The notes under the pieces are model-generated. The model did no database searches. It saw nothing but the letters and a program-made list of their open reading frames with translations, and was not told the DNA's origin. Of a stretch of 48,482 nucleotides of DNA, positions 24,787 to 33,998 are shown one piece after another (the first letter of the stretch is position 1; each line of letters starts with the position of its first letter). Origin of the DNA: Erysipelotrichaceae bacterium (GTDB taxonomy: Bacteria > Bacillota_I > Bacilli_A > Erysipelotrichales > Erysipelotrichaceae); assembly GCA_017404785.1 (NCBI GenBank), contig JAFRBQ010000003.1:1-48482 (forward strand), written 5' to 3'. A program made the position numbers and the translations under genes.

Positions 24787-24810
24787 AGACGTTCCAATAA
24801 ACGTCTTTTT
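24787..24810 (+). terminator. Terminator after the hicB remnant
   Basis: AGACGTT and AACGTCT with loop CCAATA, followed by TTTT. Confidence 0.7.
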
Positions 24811-25024
24811 ATTTGCTGATTAATTAGAATAATATGCATATTGTTCTGTTAAGGCTACAAAATTCTTTATATATACTATAATTAATGTTAATAATACTAT
24901 CTGATTATGTAGATGAGGATTTATATTTTGAAACACAAGAGGATCATACAACAGTATATTTATTCTGGTCCTGATAAAAGAGATCATTTGTTTTCATATA
25001 AGTAAGACGACGGAGTAATGGCAG

Positions 25025-28000
25025 ATGAATACTGATAAGAAGTACAGTTTTGATAAAAATGTGAAAGGGCTGCTGGAAAACCTCAGCATTCCTTTTGCGA
25101 TATATCAGTTCATTGATAAGAAGGTTGTGACGATCCTGCTTTCAAAGGGATTCTGTGATGAATTCGGATTCAAGGATCTTGAGGAAGCTTATCAAGTGAT
25201 GGATTCCAACATGTTCAGGGCTGCCCATCCGGAAGACAGGATGAGAGTGGAAGATGCTTCATATCGCTATGCCGCTTTTGATGAACCGTATGATATCGTC
25301 TATCGCAGCAGGACTTTGAAAGATCCTGATTACATAATCATCCATTCCTTCGGCAAGAGTTTCTATCCTGAAGATGGAGTCCGTCTGTGTCTTACCTGGT
25401 ATGCCAATGAAGGATCCTATTCGGACAAACAGAAAAGTGATAAAAGCGTTTTTGACAAGACGCTTGGCGAATATCTCAAGGATGAGAACAAATACCATGG
25501 CATGTATTATGATTACCTGACCGGTCTTCCTAATATGACCTTCTTCTTTGAACTGGTCGAAACAGGAAGAAAGAAGATGAAGGAAGATGGGATCGATTCT
25601 GTGATCCTTTATATGAACCTGACCGGCCTCAAAGACTACAACAGACGTTACGGTTTTGAACAGGGCAATAGAATGATCTCCGAGGTCGCCAGGATCCTGT
25701 CCAGCCATTTCGGTGTCGACAACTGTGCCCGTTTTGCCCAGGACCATTTTGCGGTCTTTACAAAAGAAGAGGGACTCAATGATCATCTTGAACAGATAAT
25801 CGAGGAGTGTTCAAAAATCAATGGCGGCAAGTCTTTGCCTGTAAGGCTTGGTGTCTATCCGAGCAGAATCGAAGATGTGGATATTTCCGCTGCCTGCGAC
25901 CGTGCCAGACTGGCAGCTGATATAGAAAGGAACCGCAAGGATTCCTTCTATTCGTATTTTGATATGGACATGATGTCTGAAGAAAAGAACCGCCAGGCCA
26001 TCATCGATAATCTCGATAGAGCGATCGAGGAAGAGTGGATCAAGATCTATTATCAGCCGATCGTGCGTTCGATATCCGGCAAAGTCTGCAACGTTGAAGC
26101 TCTGGCCCGCTGGGATGATCCGGTGCGTGGTTTACTGATGCCTTCAGCCTTCATTCCGGTATTGGAAGATTCAAGACTCATCAGCAAGCTCGACATGTAT
26201 ATGATCAGAAAAGTTCTGAGTGAGATCAAGGAAAACGAGACAGCAGGTAATCATAATGTACCGGTTTCGATAAACCTTTCCCGTGCGGACTTTGACAACC
26301 ACAATCTGGTGAATGATATCTGTGTCATGGTCGATGATGCCAAAGTAGACAGGAAACTCATCAATATCGAGATCACCGAGAGTCTTGTGGGTTCCGATTT
26401 TGAATTCATGAAGAAACAGATCGAGAACCTGCAGAGCCACGGTTTCAAGGTCTGGATGGATGACTTTGGCAGCGGCTATTCTTCACTCAAGGTCTTGCAG
26501 AACATCAAGTTTGACCTGATCAAATTCGATATGGATTTCATGAAACATCTTGATGAAGGCGATGACGGTAAGATCATCATCTCCCAGATGATCAAGATGG
26601 TCTCTTCACTGGGCATCGATACGCTTTGTGAAGGTGTAGAGACAAAGGAACAGTACCGTTTCCTTCAGGAAGGCGGATGTTCCAAACTGCAGGGTTACTA
26701 TTTCATGAAGCCTTCACCGGGTGAAGAACTTCTGAAGAAATACAAGGGAAAAGGCGATGATGGCTTTGAAGATCCGAAAGTATCTGACTATTATGATGCA
26801 GTAGGAAGAGTCAATCTTTTTGATCTGTCCTTTCTGGCCAATCTGGACGATGACATCCTCAAGAATACCTTCGATACCGTACCAATGAGTGTAATGGAGG
26901 TCGATGAGGAGAAAGAAAAACTGATTTATGTCCGCAGCAATCAGGCCTTCAGAGATTTCATGAAGCGCATCGCCATGTATGACCTCTCCGATCCGGAAAG
27001 AGAATACGACATGCCTAAGGCTGGACCGGGATATGCCCTGATGAAGGCAGTTAACAAGTGTCGCAGCAGCGGCAATCGTATCTTCTTTGAAGATAAGGCC
27101 AAGGATGGTTCCAGACTCAATTCCTTTGTCAGAAGGATCGGTAAAAACCCGGTAAACGGCAGGGAAGCTTTTGCGATCGCCGTTTTGTCGATCAGTGATC
27201 CTGATGAATCCACGACTTATGCGGATATTGCCAGATCTTTAGCAGCTGACTACTACAACATATATATCATCGACCTTGATACCAATGAATATATCGAATA
27301 CACTTCCGAAGTCGGTGATGAAAACATGTCTTTAAAACGCCATGGTGATGATTTCTTCGAATCAGCAAGAAGAGAGACGATGACCCGCATCTACGAAGAT
27401 GACCGCCAGCATTTCCTTTCGATCTTCACCAAGGAAAATGTCCTGGATGAGATAGACAAGCAGGGCGTCTTTACGACGACCTACCGTCTGACCGACAGCG
27501 GAACGCCGATGTACGTCAACATGAAGATCACCAGGATGCTCAATGGCAACCGTCTGATCCTGGGTGTGAGTATCATCGATGCCCATATGAAACAGCTGGA
27601 AGTGGAAAGAAATCTGCGTCAGGAGCGGATCTCTTTAGGCAGGATCGCTGCGCTTTCGCCTGACTACATCGTTCTTTATATGATCGATCCAATCACGAAT
27701 CACTATACGCAGTTTGATCCTTCAAACGAATTTGCGAATCTCAATCTGGATGTCCAGGGTGACGATTTCTTTGCGGACGTTGTAAGAGATGCCCCGAAAG
27801 TCATGGCTCAAGAAGATATGGAAAGACATCTTAAGACCATGACCAAGGAGAATATCCTTAACGAAATAAAGAATAACGGCTACTTTGTCTATAACTACCG
27901 TTTCCTGCTCAATGGAAAATTTGTTCCGGCGAGCCTCAGAGCTTCCATAGTTGAAGAGAACGATGGCCAGAAGATCATCCTAGGCGTATCGAATGATGAA

Positions 28001-29371
28001 CTGGAATACAAGCGCCAGCTTGAGGAAGCCTACAAACAGGCCAGCAGGACTGCGACGATCTATACGCATGTCGCTCACGCTCTGGCCAGAGACTATACCG
28101 ATCTTTACTATGTCAATATGGAAAGTGAAGAATTCATCGCTTTCCATACCGACGACAAGAGCGGTGTCCTGACTGAAGCCAGAAGGGGCAAAGACTTCTT
28201 CGAGACCGGAAAGAAAGAGGCAAAGCTCTATGTCCATGAAGATGATCTTGAAGAATATCTCAAGATCTATGACAGGGAATTCCTCAATAGAACGCTTGAC
28301 AGATCCAAGGTCTATGAACTCAGCTACCGTCGTATTGACAAAGGTACGCCTTTCTACGTACAGACCAAGATCACGCGTATGGAAGATGACAAACGCTATA
28401 TCGTCATCGCCATTTCCGATATCGATGAACTGGTAAGACAGCGCAAAGCTGAAGAAAAGATCCAGGAAGAAAGGATCATCTATGCCAGATTGCACGCTTT
28501 GACCGGAAATTTCATCGTCGTCTATGTTGTCGATCCTAAGACCGGCGAATACCGTGAATTCTCTTCGACTGCTGATTTTGAACAGGGTCTGGGACAGGAG
28601 AAGACAGGAACGGATTTCTTCAACAAGGTAAGAGAAGTCGGCCAGCAGGTCAATCATCCTGATGATCTGAAACTTTTCATGTCGGCTTTCAACAAGGAAA
28701 ACATCCTCTCGCAGATCGAACGCGATGGAAGCTTCTCGCTCAGCTATCGTCTGATGATCGATGGAAAGCCGCTGCATGTTCAGATGAAAGCAGCCATGAT
28801 CGAAGAAAAGGAAGGCAGGCGTCTGATCGTCGGTCTTAACGATATCTCGGCCCAGGTCAAGCAGGAGCAGTCCTTCATGCGAAAACTGAACAAGGCTCAG
28901 ACCCAGGTCAACGTCGATGCTCTTACCGGAGTCAGGAACAAGCATGCCTATCTGGGCTTTGAAACGGCAATGGATCATCGGATTCTTGAACACAAACAGA
29001 TGCCGTTTGCGGTAATCATGCTGGATACGAACGATCTCAAGCTGATCAATGATACCAAAGGCCACCAGGCCGGTGACCAGTATCTTCGCGATGCCTGCAG
29101 GACCATCTGCAACATCTTTAAACATTCGCCGGTCTTCAGAGTCGGCGGTGATGAATTTACAGTCATTGCACAAGAAAGCGATTATGACAATATCGACAAG
29201 CTCGTGGCTGAAGTAGCTGAGTATAATAAAAAGGCATTAAAGACCGGTGAGCCGGTAATCGCCTGTGGTATGTCGCGTTTTGACAATGACGATTGTGTGG
29301 CAACAGTCTTTGAACGTGCCGATCACAATATGTATGAAAACAAGAATGATCTGAAATCGGATAAGAACTGA
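25025..29371 (+). CDS. Multidomain cyclic-di-GMP enzyme (PAS, degenerate GGDEF, EAL, repeat sensors, GGDEF)
   Basis: This 1448-residue protein has a PAS-like start (about 1-135) and a GGDEF domain whose signature has decayed to AQDHF (about 160-300). An EAL phosphodiesterase follows (about 315-575) with EALARW near 356, NLS, IEITES, DDFG, IKFD and EGVET. Next come a PAS-like segment (about 612-725) and four tandem copies of a sensor of about 140 residues (starting near 739, 876, 1019 and 1159). An intact GGDEF (about 1297-1446, RVGGDEF near 1373) ends the protein. It could both make and degrade cyclic-di-GMP. No membrane segment is seen. CGGAG lies nine bases upstream of the ATG. A TATAAT at 24877-24882 would give a leader of about 135 bases. 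Confidence 0.93.
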   Translation: MNTDKKYSFDKNVKGLLENLSIPFAIYQFIDKKVVTILLSKGFCDEFGFKDLEEAYQVMDSNMFRAAHPEDRMRVEDASYRYAAFDEPYDIVYRSRTLKDPDYIIIHSFGKSFYPEDGVRLCLTWYANEGSYSDKQKSDKSVFDKTLGEYLKDENKYHGMYYDYLTGLPNMTFFFELVETGRKKMKEDGIDSVILYMNLTGLKDYNRRYGFEQGNRMISEVARILSSHFGVDNCARFAQDHFAVFTKEEGLNDHLEQIIEECSKINGGKSLPVRLGVYPSRIEDVDISAACDRARLAADIERNRKDSFYSYFDMDMMSEEKNRQAIIDNLDRAIEEEWIKIYYQPIVRSISGKVCNVEALARWDDPVRGLLMPSAFIPVLEDSRLISKLDMYMIRKVLSEIKENETAGNHNVPVSINLSRADFDNHNLVNDICVMVDDAKVDRKLINIEITESLVGSDFEFMKKQIENLQSHGFKVWMDDFGSGYSSLKVLQNIKFDLIKFDMDFMKHLDEGDDGKIIISQMIKMVSSLGIDTLCEGVETKEQYRFLQEGGCSKLQGYYFMKPSPGEELLKKYKGKGDDGFEDPKVSDYYDAVGRVNLFDLSFLANLDDDILKNTFDTVPMSVMEVDEEKEKLIYVRSNQAFRDFMKRIAMYDLSDPEREYDMPKAGPGYALMKAVNKCRSSGNRIFFEDKAKDGSRLNSFVRRIGKNPVNGREAFAIAVLSISDPDESTTYADIARSLAADYYNIYIIDLDTNEYIEYTSEVGDENMSLKRHGDDFFESARRETMTRIYEDDRQHFLSIFTKENVLDEIDKQGVFTTTYRLTDSGTPMYVNMKITRMLNGNRLILGVSIIDAHMKQLEVERNLRQERISLGRIAALSPDYIVLYMIDPITNHYTQFDPSNEFANLNLDVQGDDFFADVVRDAPKVMAQEDMERHLKTMTKENILNEIKNNGYFVYNYRFLLNGKFVPASLRASIVEENDGQKIILGVSNDELEYKRQLEEAYKQASRTATIYTHVAHALARDYTDLYYVNMESEEFIAFHTDDKSGVLTEARRGKDFFETGKKEAKLYVHEDDLEEYLKIYDREFLNRTLDRSKVYELSYRRIDKGTPFYVQTKITRMEDDKRYIVIAISDIDELVRQRKAEEKIQEERIIYARLHALTGNFIVVYVVDPKTGEYREFSSTADFEQGLGQEKTGTDFFNKVREVGQQVNHPDDLKLFMSAFNKENILSQIERDGSFSLSYRLMIDGKPLHVQMKAAMIEEKEGRRLIVGLNDISAQVKQEQSFMRKLNKAQTQVNVDALTGVRNKHAYLGFETAMDHRILEHKQMPFAVIMLDTNDLKLINDTKGHQAGDQYLRDACRTICNIFKHSPVFRVGGDEFTVIAQESDYDNIDKLVAEVAEYNKKALKTGEPVIACGMSRFDNDDCVATVFERADHNMYENKNDLKSDKN

Positions 29372-29374
29372 GAT

Positions 29375-30282
29375 ATGAAGATGTATAATCTTATCAGCAA
29401 ATCACTCATCATCCTTTTGACAGCTCTGTTCATTTCTTCGTGTGCTGTAAAAAGGGAAGAAGAGAAAAAAAGACGATGAAAATGAGAGTCTGGTCAAAGT
29501 GATCAGATTTGAAGAAAAGGAAATGGAGTATTTCCGTTTTGGAAACAGAGAGGGAAGAAAACTTATCATCCTGCCAGGTCTATTTTTAAAAAGCGTCATG
29601 GGCTCAGCCGATGCTGTCACAGCAGCCTACGATCTGCTGGCAAAGGATTATGATGATGTCTATCTTTTTGATCACATCAGAATTGAACCTGAAGGCTACA
29701 GTATCAAAGATATGGCCGATGATACTGTTAAAGCCCTTAAGGAACTTGGCTTAAAGAAGGTCAATCTCATGGGTGTTTCACTTGGCGGAATGATTTCACA
29801 GATGATCGCGATAAATCATCCTGATGTTGTCGAAAGCATCATCCTCTGTTCAGCAACTTCAAGGATCAGGGAAAAGCAGAGAGCTCTTTTTGAAAACTGG
29901 AAGAGACTTGCGGAAAGAAGGGATCTTGAAGATCTGATGCTGTCGTTTGGTGAAAGTGTCTATTCGCCATCTTTCTATGAGCAGTACAAGGATATCATCC
30001 TTGCTTCAGGAAACGGTGCAAGTGAGCTTGATTACGCCAATTTCATCGCCTCAATTAATGCGATGTTATATTTTGATGTCTACAATGAGCTTTATAAGAT
30101 CAGCTGTCCTATGCTGGCCCTGGGTGCCGGCGAAGACAAGGCGGTAGGTGTAGAAGCATCCAATGAAATAATCGAAAAGCTTGGCTGCGATCACTACATC
30201 TATGAAGGCTATGGCCATGGGGTTTTATGACGAAGCACCAGACTACCTTTCAAGGATCAAGGAATTCCTCGACAAGAACTAG
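29375..30282 (+). pseudogene. Lipoprotein alpha/beta hydrolase with two single-base frameshifts
   Basis: Reading from the ATG at 29375 gives a lipoprotein signal (SSCAV lipobox) that ends early. The hydrolase frame carries DDENESLVKVIRF directly after it, so removing one A from the seven-A run at 29465-29471 joins them. The domain shows GVSLGG (nucleophile elbow), GAGED and YGHG (acid and histidine). At 30219-30226 (GGGGTTTT) a second shift truncates the frame at 30230; removing one base restores YDEAPDYLSRIKEFL and a stop at 30282. The repaired length is 301 residues and both frames agree. The longest intact piece, 29499-30230, would start at GTG. This is either real decay or sequencing error. 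Confidence 0.75.
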
Positions 30283-30302
30283 AATCATAAAAAACAACTC
30301 AG

Positions 30303-30328
30303 AACTCTGAATAAAATCAGAGTTTTAT
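30303..30328 (+). terminator. Terminator after the hydrolase
   Basis: AACTCTGA and TCAGAGTT pair around ATAAAA, followed by a T-rich tail. Confidence 0.75.
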
Positions 30329-30378
30329 TATAAAAATAAGATTGTCATAATATTATCAATATAATCATAAAATAATCA

Positions 30379-30407
30379 TTGACTTAAGCTTAAACAGTAC
30401 ATAAAAT
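30379..30407 (+). promoter_or_regulatory. Promoter of the IolB-like gene
   Basis: TTGACT, a 17-base spacer, then TAAAAT, 36 bases before the start codon. Confidence 0.7.
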
Positions 30408-30442
30408 GAAGATGGATCAAAAATGAAGGAGATTGACAGTTT

Positions 30443-31231
30443 ATGGAACAGAAATTATTCGGCTACCCATCCTTTGATGAGAATGGTGAAGAGATCTTAA
30501 GTACTTATGATAATGAATATTCCGACATGCTGATGGACGTCAGAGTTTACCGCATGAAGAAAGGTGAGACAAGAACCTTTGAAAGAAAAGGTGAAGAGAC
30601 AGCGATCCTGCTTCTTTCCGGAGAAATAGAATTTTCTTTTGAAGGAAAAACAGAGAAAGTCTGCAGAAAAGATGTCTTTACTGAAGGACCATATGCTTTG
30701 CATGTCTGCACTGGCAAATGTGTAGAAGTGAAGGCTTTAAATGACAGTGAGATCCTTGTACAGTGCACAAAGAATGAAACGGAATTTGCTTCAAAACTCT
30801 ACAGACCGGAAGATGCACCTTGGGGCTATTCCTGTGTAGGAAAATTCGGCAATACCGCCAAAAGAAGAGTCAATACGATCTTTGACAAGGAGATCGCACC
30901 GTGGTCAAACATGGTATTAGGCGAAGTGCTTAACGATAGAGGAAACTGGTCAGGTTTCCTGCCACATCGTCATCCGCAGCCTGAACTCTATTACTTCAAA
31001 TTCGACCGTCCGGAAGGATTTGGAGCCAGCTTCAATGGTGATGAAGTCTTTAAGAGTGTCGACAATTCCTTCTCAGCCATAAAGGGTGGAAATCTTCATC
31101 CGCAGTCCGCTGCTCCGGGTTTCCAGATGTATACCTGCTGGATGATCAGACATCTTGATAACGATCCATGGCTGCAGACGACCAGAAATGAAGATGAAGC
31201 CTATATCTGGATGCATGAAGCTCAGTTCTAG
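30443..31231 (+). CDS. iolB: 5-deoxy-glucuronate isomerase family protein (IolB-like)
   Basis: This 262-residue protein has two cupin domains typical of IolB. The second contains the metal ligands HRHPQPELYY near residue 178 (HxH and E) and NLHPQ near 218, after the family stretch GEVLNDRGNWSGF. IolB isomerises 5-deoxy-D-glucuronate to 5-dehydro-2-deoxy-D-gluconate in myo-inositol breakdown. No other iol gene is in the window, so it may serve a different sugar acid. GAAGGAG lies 11 bases upstream of the ATG. It has its own promoter and terminator. Confidence 0.85.
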   Translation: MEQKLFGYPSFDENGEEILSTYDNEYSDMLMDVRVYRMKKGETRTFERKGEETAILLLSGEIEFSFEGKTEKVCRKDVFTEGPYALHVCTGKCVEVKALNDSEILVQCTKNETEFASKLYRPEDAPWGYSCVGKFGNTAKRRVNTIFDKEIAPWSNMVLGEVLNDRGNWSGFLPHRHPQPELYYFKFDRPEGFGASFNGDEVFKSVDNSFSAIKGGNLHPQSAAPGFQMYTCWMIRHLDNDPWLQTTRNEDEAYIWMHEAQF

Positions 31232-31254
31232 AATAAAAATCTAAAAAATGATCG

Positions 31255-31280
31255 AAAAGAAGCTGAAAAATGCTTCTTTT
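31255..31280 (+). terminator. Terminator after the IolB-like gene
   Basis: AAAAGAAGC and GCTTCTTTT around an 8-base loop. Confidence 0.75.
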
Positions 31281-31296
31281 TGTGTATTTTTTATAT

Positions 31297-31345
31297 AAAC
31301 AGTATATAACAGTTGACTACAGATATATACTGTTATATACTGTTT
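31297..31345 (+). promoter_or_regulatory. Promoter and long inverted-repeat operator of the GntR/ABC operon
   Basis: Two perfect 17-bp arms, AAACAGTATATAACAGT (31297-31313) and ACTGTTATATACTGTTT (31329-31345), are 15 bases apart. The promoter TTGACT (31313-31318), 17 bases, TATACT (31336-31341) is threaded through them, so the arms cover the edge of the -35 and all of the -10 box. This is a convincing autorepression site for the adjacent GntR regulator. Confidence 0.85.
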
Positions 31346-31359
31346 ATGGAGGTTGAGAT

Positions 31360-31734
31360 ATGCATATTATTTTAAACAACACTTCAATGGTACCTATATA
31401 TGAACAGCTTATTGATCAGATCAAAAACGAGATCATAAGCGGTTCTTTAAAAGAAAATGAAGTTCTCCCTTCGGTAAGAACACTTTCCAGTGAACTGCGC
31501 ATAAGTGCTTTGACGGTCAAAAAAGCCTATGACAGGCTTGAAGAAGAGGGCTTTGTAGTAACTGTTCATGGAAAGGGAACCTACGTTGCGGCGACCGATC
31601 AGAAGCTTGCCATGGAAGCAAGAAGAAAGGCGATCGAAGATGATTTCGCAATGATCATCGATAAGGCCAGAGCGATCGGTTTTGAAAAGGATGAAATTAT
31701 GGAGATCGTTAAGATCATATTGGAGGATCACTGA
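31360..31734 (+). CDS. GntR family regulator, YtrA subfamily
   Basis: This 124-residue protein has a winged helix of the GntR type (PIYEQLIDQIKNEIISGSL, then LPSVRTLSSELRISALTVKK) and a short helical C-terminal dimerisation region, the size typical of YtrA. These regulators repress linked ABC transporter genes and often respond to cell-envelope antibiotics. GGAGG lies eight bases upstream of the ATG. The stop overlaps the start of the ABC ATPase gene, and a large inverted repeat sits at the promoter. Autoregulation of the whole three-gene operon is likely. Confidence 0.92.
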   Translation: MHIILNNTSMVPIYEQLIDQIKNEIISGSLKENEVLPSVRTLSSELRISALTVKKAYDRLEEEGFVVTVHGKGTYVAATDQKLAMEARRKAIEDDFAMIIDKARAIGFEKDEIMEIVKIILEDH

Positions 31735-32579
31735 TGTTGAATGTTGAAAAGATAGTAAAGAATTATGGTGATTTCAGACTGGATGTTTCTTTTGAGATCC
31801 CTGATGGCACTGTTACAGGCATTGTCGGAAAGAATGGAGCAGGCAAGTCCACAACGATCAAGCTCATCCTGGGCCTTATCAGACCTGATGAAGGACATGT
31901 CTATATCAATGGCAAGGAAGCATCTCAATTGAGTGGCAAAGACAAGCAGGAACTTGGTGTGGCACTTTCGGAATCCGGTTTCAGCTCGTATCTGTGCATA
32001 AAAGATATCATTGTGATCTTAAGAAAGATGTATCCGGATTTTGATGAAAAGTTCTTCACTGATAACTGCAATATCCAGAAACTGCCTTTTGACAAGAAGA
32101 TCAAGGAATTCTCTACCGGTATGAGAGCCAAACTCAGAGTCCTGGTGGCGATAAGTCACAAGGCAAAGCTGCTCATAATGGATGAACCGACAGCCGGTCT
32201 TGATGTCGAAGCAAGAAACGATATCCTCGATCTGCTCAGAAAGTATCTGGCCGATAACGAGGACTGTTCGATCCTGCTGACATCGCATATCTCTTCGGAT
32301 CTTGAAGGACTCTGTGATGATGTTTATCTGCTTAACGATGGAAAGATAATCCTGCATGAAGATACCGATACCATCTTAAGCAACTACGGTGTCATCAAGG
32401 TCGATGAAGAAATGTATGAGAAGCTCGACAAGACCTTGATCCTTTCCAGCAGGAAGGATCACTATGGATACCAGTGCTTTACAAATGATCGTAAATTCTA
32501 TGCGGAAAACTATCCGGGTATCGTGATTGAAAACGGCAGTATCGATGATCTGATACTGATGATGACAGGAGGAAAGTAA
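31734..32579 (+). CDS. ABC transporter ATP-binding protein
   Basis: This 281-residue ATPase shows Walker A GKNGAGKSTT near residue 34, the signature FSTGM, and Walker B LLIMDEPTAGLD near 146, followed by a switch histidine in LTSHISSDLE. The domain order matches drug or peptide export ATPases of the BcrA/YtrB type. The ATG overlaps the GntR stop codon by one base. The permease gene follows one base after its stop. The substrate is unknown. Confidence 0.92.
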   Translation: MLNVEKIVKNYGDFRLDVSFEIPDGTVTGIVGKNGAGKSTTIKLILGLIRPDEGHVYINGKEASQLSGKDKQELGVALSESGFSSYLCIKDIIVILRKMYPDFDEKFFTDNCNIQKLPFDKKIKEFSTGMRAKLRVLVAISHKAKLLIMDEPTAGLDVEARNDILDLLRKYLADNEDCSILLTSHISSDLEGLCDDVYLLNDGKIILHEDTDTILSNYGVIKVDEEMYEKLDKTLILSSRKDHYGYQCFTNDRKFYAENYPGIVIENGSIDDLILMMTGGK

Positions 32580-32580
32580 T

Positions 32581-33243
32581 ATGTCAGGACTTATTGAAAA
32601 AGATCTCAGACTCACTTTGACCAGAAAACAGACTTTATTGATCTTTCTGATCATGGCCTTTTTCATGGGTGCGTCGATCGATGGTGCCTTCATCGTGAGC
32701 TATCTGACGATGCTGGGAACGATTATTGCGATCGGTACGATAACCTATGACGAATATGACAACGGCTATGCCTTTCTGATGACACTGCCATTTGACAGGA
32801 AGACATATGTCAAGGAAAAATATCTGTTTTCTTTGCTTATGGCAACTGCTTCGTGGATCTTTGGCATGATCGTTTATGTGATATTCAGCATTATCCGTCA
32901 TGATCCTATGTTTATGGACAATACCCTGGAACTACTGGTCATGCTTACAGGCATGATCCCGGTCGTATATCTGTGTTCGACGTTCATGATCCCTTTGCAG
33001 TTGAAGTATGGTTCAGAAAGAAGCAGAACCGTGCTGTTTATCATCTATGGCATAATCGCTGTTATTGCTATTGGGGCAAGGAGCCTTCTGAATGGTGTTG
33101 ATAATCCTTTTGCAGGACTGGATCTTGCTTTGAACAGTATTCCGCCATATGTCATTCTGATCACCCTGTTTGTCATATGTGCAATACTCACATATGTTTC
33201 ATACCTGATAAGTGTAAGGATCATGGAGAAGAAGGAATTCTAG
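32581..33243 (+). CDS. ABC-2 type permease
   Basis: This 220-residue protein has about six hydrophobic segments in the ABC-2/DUF3796-like permease layout, with the cytosolic loop TYDEYDNGYAFLMTLPFDRK typical of permeases paired to YtrA-regulated ATPases. AGGAGG with normal spacing precedes the ATG. It ends the regulator-ATPase-permease operon, probably an envelope-stress or antibiotic response transporter. Confidence 0.88.
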   Translation: MSGLIEKDLRLTLTRKQTLLIFLIMAFFMGASIDGAFIVSYLTMLGTIIAIGTITYDEYDNGYAFLMTLPFDRKTYVKEKYLFSLLMATASWIFGMIVYVIFSIIRHDPMFMDNTLELLVMLTGMIPVVYLCSTFMIPLQLKYGSERSRTVLFIIYGIIAVIAIGARSLLNGVDNPFAGLDLALNSIPPYVILITLFVICAILTYVSYLISVRIMEKKEF

Positions 33244-33404
33244 AAAAATAAGGACATATTCTTCATGTGATAGGTATACATCAGTCTATATCATATGGAA
33301 ATTAGATATCTGAATATTTACCGCTCTTTCTTGAAATAAGCATATCGATTATGCATATATCTTTTTAAAAAATGAATTTTCCTTCATAATAGAGATATAG
33401 ATAT

Positions 33405-33492
33405 GCTGACTTGAGAGAGCGGTTTATCCTACCATCTTGGAAAGGTGGCGTACTGAAAGGTACCACAGGTTCGAATCCTGTAGTCAGCGCCA
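33405..33492 (+). tRNA. tRNA-Ser (anticodon GGA)
   Basis: Acceptor GCTGACT/AGTCAGC pairs fully. The anticodon arm CCATC-TTGGAAA-GGTGG gives GGA. A long variable arm (GTAC, loop, GTAC) marks a class II serine tRNA, the T arm is ACAGG-TTCGAAT-CCTGT, the discriminator is G, and CCA is encoded. Confidence 0.95.
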
Positions 33493-33501
33493 TGGACAAT
33501 C

Positions 33502-33529
33502 AAAGGCCTTTAAAGGCCTTTTATTTTTT
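33502..33529 (+). terminator. Terminator after tRNA-Ser
   Basis: AAAGGCC and GGCCTTT around TTTAAA, followed by a T-rich run. Confidence 0.8.
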
Positions 33530-33587
33530 ATCACACGAACAATACCTGAATAAGGATTTGAACTATAATAATTTCATAGAAGAAGAT

Positions 33588-33956
33588 ATGAATATTGAAG
33601 CATTCTTTAAAGATGTAATTGAACAAAACAGAGAAGCATTGCCTGCATATTTTAATGATGATGCGATCATCCGCTGGCATTGCAGCAATGAGGAGTTTAC
33701 GGTCGAAGAATACATAAGAGCCAATTGCGAGTATCCGGGAAAATGGCGGGGCAGGATCGAAAGGATCGAAAGATGTGATCCGCTCATCATCCTGGTTGGT
33801 AAAGTCGTTTCAGAAAAAGGCGATATCTCCTGTTATGTAACAAGTTTCATCAGACTTGAAAATGACAGGATCGCTCAAATGGACGAGTACTGGGCCGATG
33901 AAGGCGAAGCCCCTGAATGGCGAAAGAAAATGGGCATAGGAAAGACAATAGCCTGA
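33588..33956 (+). CDS. SnoaL-like (NTF2 fold) small protein
   Basis: From the ATG at 33588 this 122-residue protein fits the SnoaL/NTF2-like cone fold: an N-terminal helix (MNIEAFFKDVIEQNREALP), DDAIIRWHCSNEEF, then paired strands ending in RIAQMDEYWADEGEAPEWR. Members include isomerases, hydrolases and many uncharacterised proteins. The longer in-frame reading from 33411 runs through tRNA-Ser and is rejected. A TATAAT box lies at 33564-33569, and only a weak AGAAGAAG precedes the start. Confidence 0.8.
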   Translation: MNIEAFFKDVIEQNREALPAYFNDDAIIRWHCSNEEFTVEEYIRANCEYPGKWRGRIERIERCDPLIILVGKVVSEKGDISCYVTSFIRLENDRIAQMDEYWADEGEAPEWRKKMGIGKTIA

Positions 33957-33998
33957 AGTTCATTATGACAGAAAAAAACATGATTAGAGGTGGTGTAT

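Noticed and set aside
24883..25024. Cyclic-di-GMP riboswitch in the leader of the GGDEF/EAL gene
   Set aside because: The conserved GEMM core and its tetraloop receptor pattern are absent. A 30-codon frame from 24911 lacks a ribosome binding site.
27980..29173. A 397-codon open frame on the minus strand inside the cyclic-di-GMP gene
   Set aside because: It lies wholly antisense to the well-supported EAL/GGDEF protein, has no ribosome binding site and shows no family motif.
33411..33587. In-frame extension of the SnoaL-like gene upstream
   Set aside because: It runs through tRNA-Ser and its terminator; the ATG at 33588 gives a normal SnoaL-like start.
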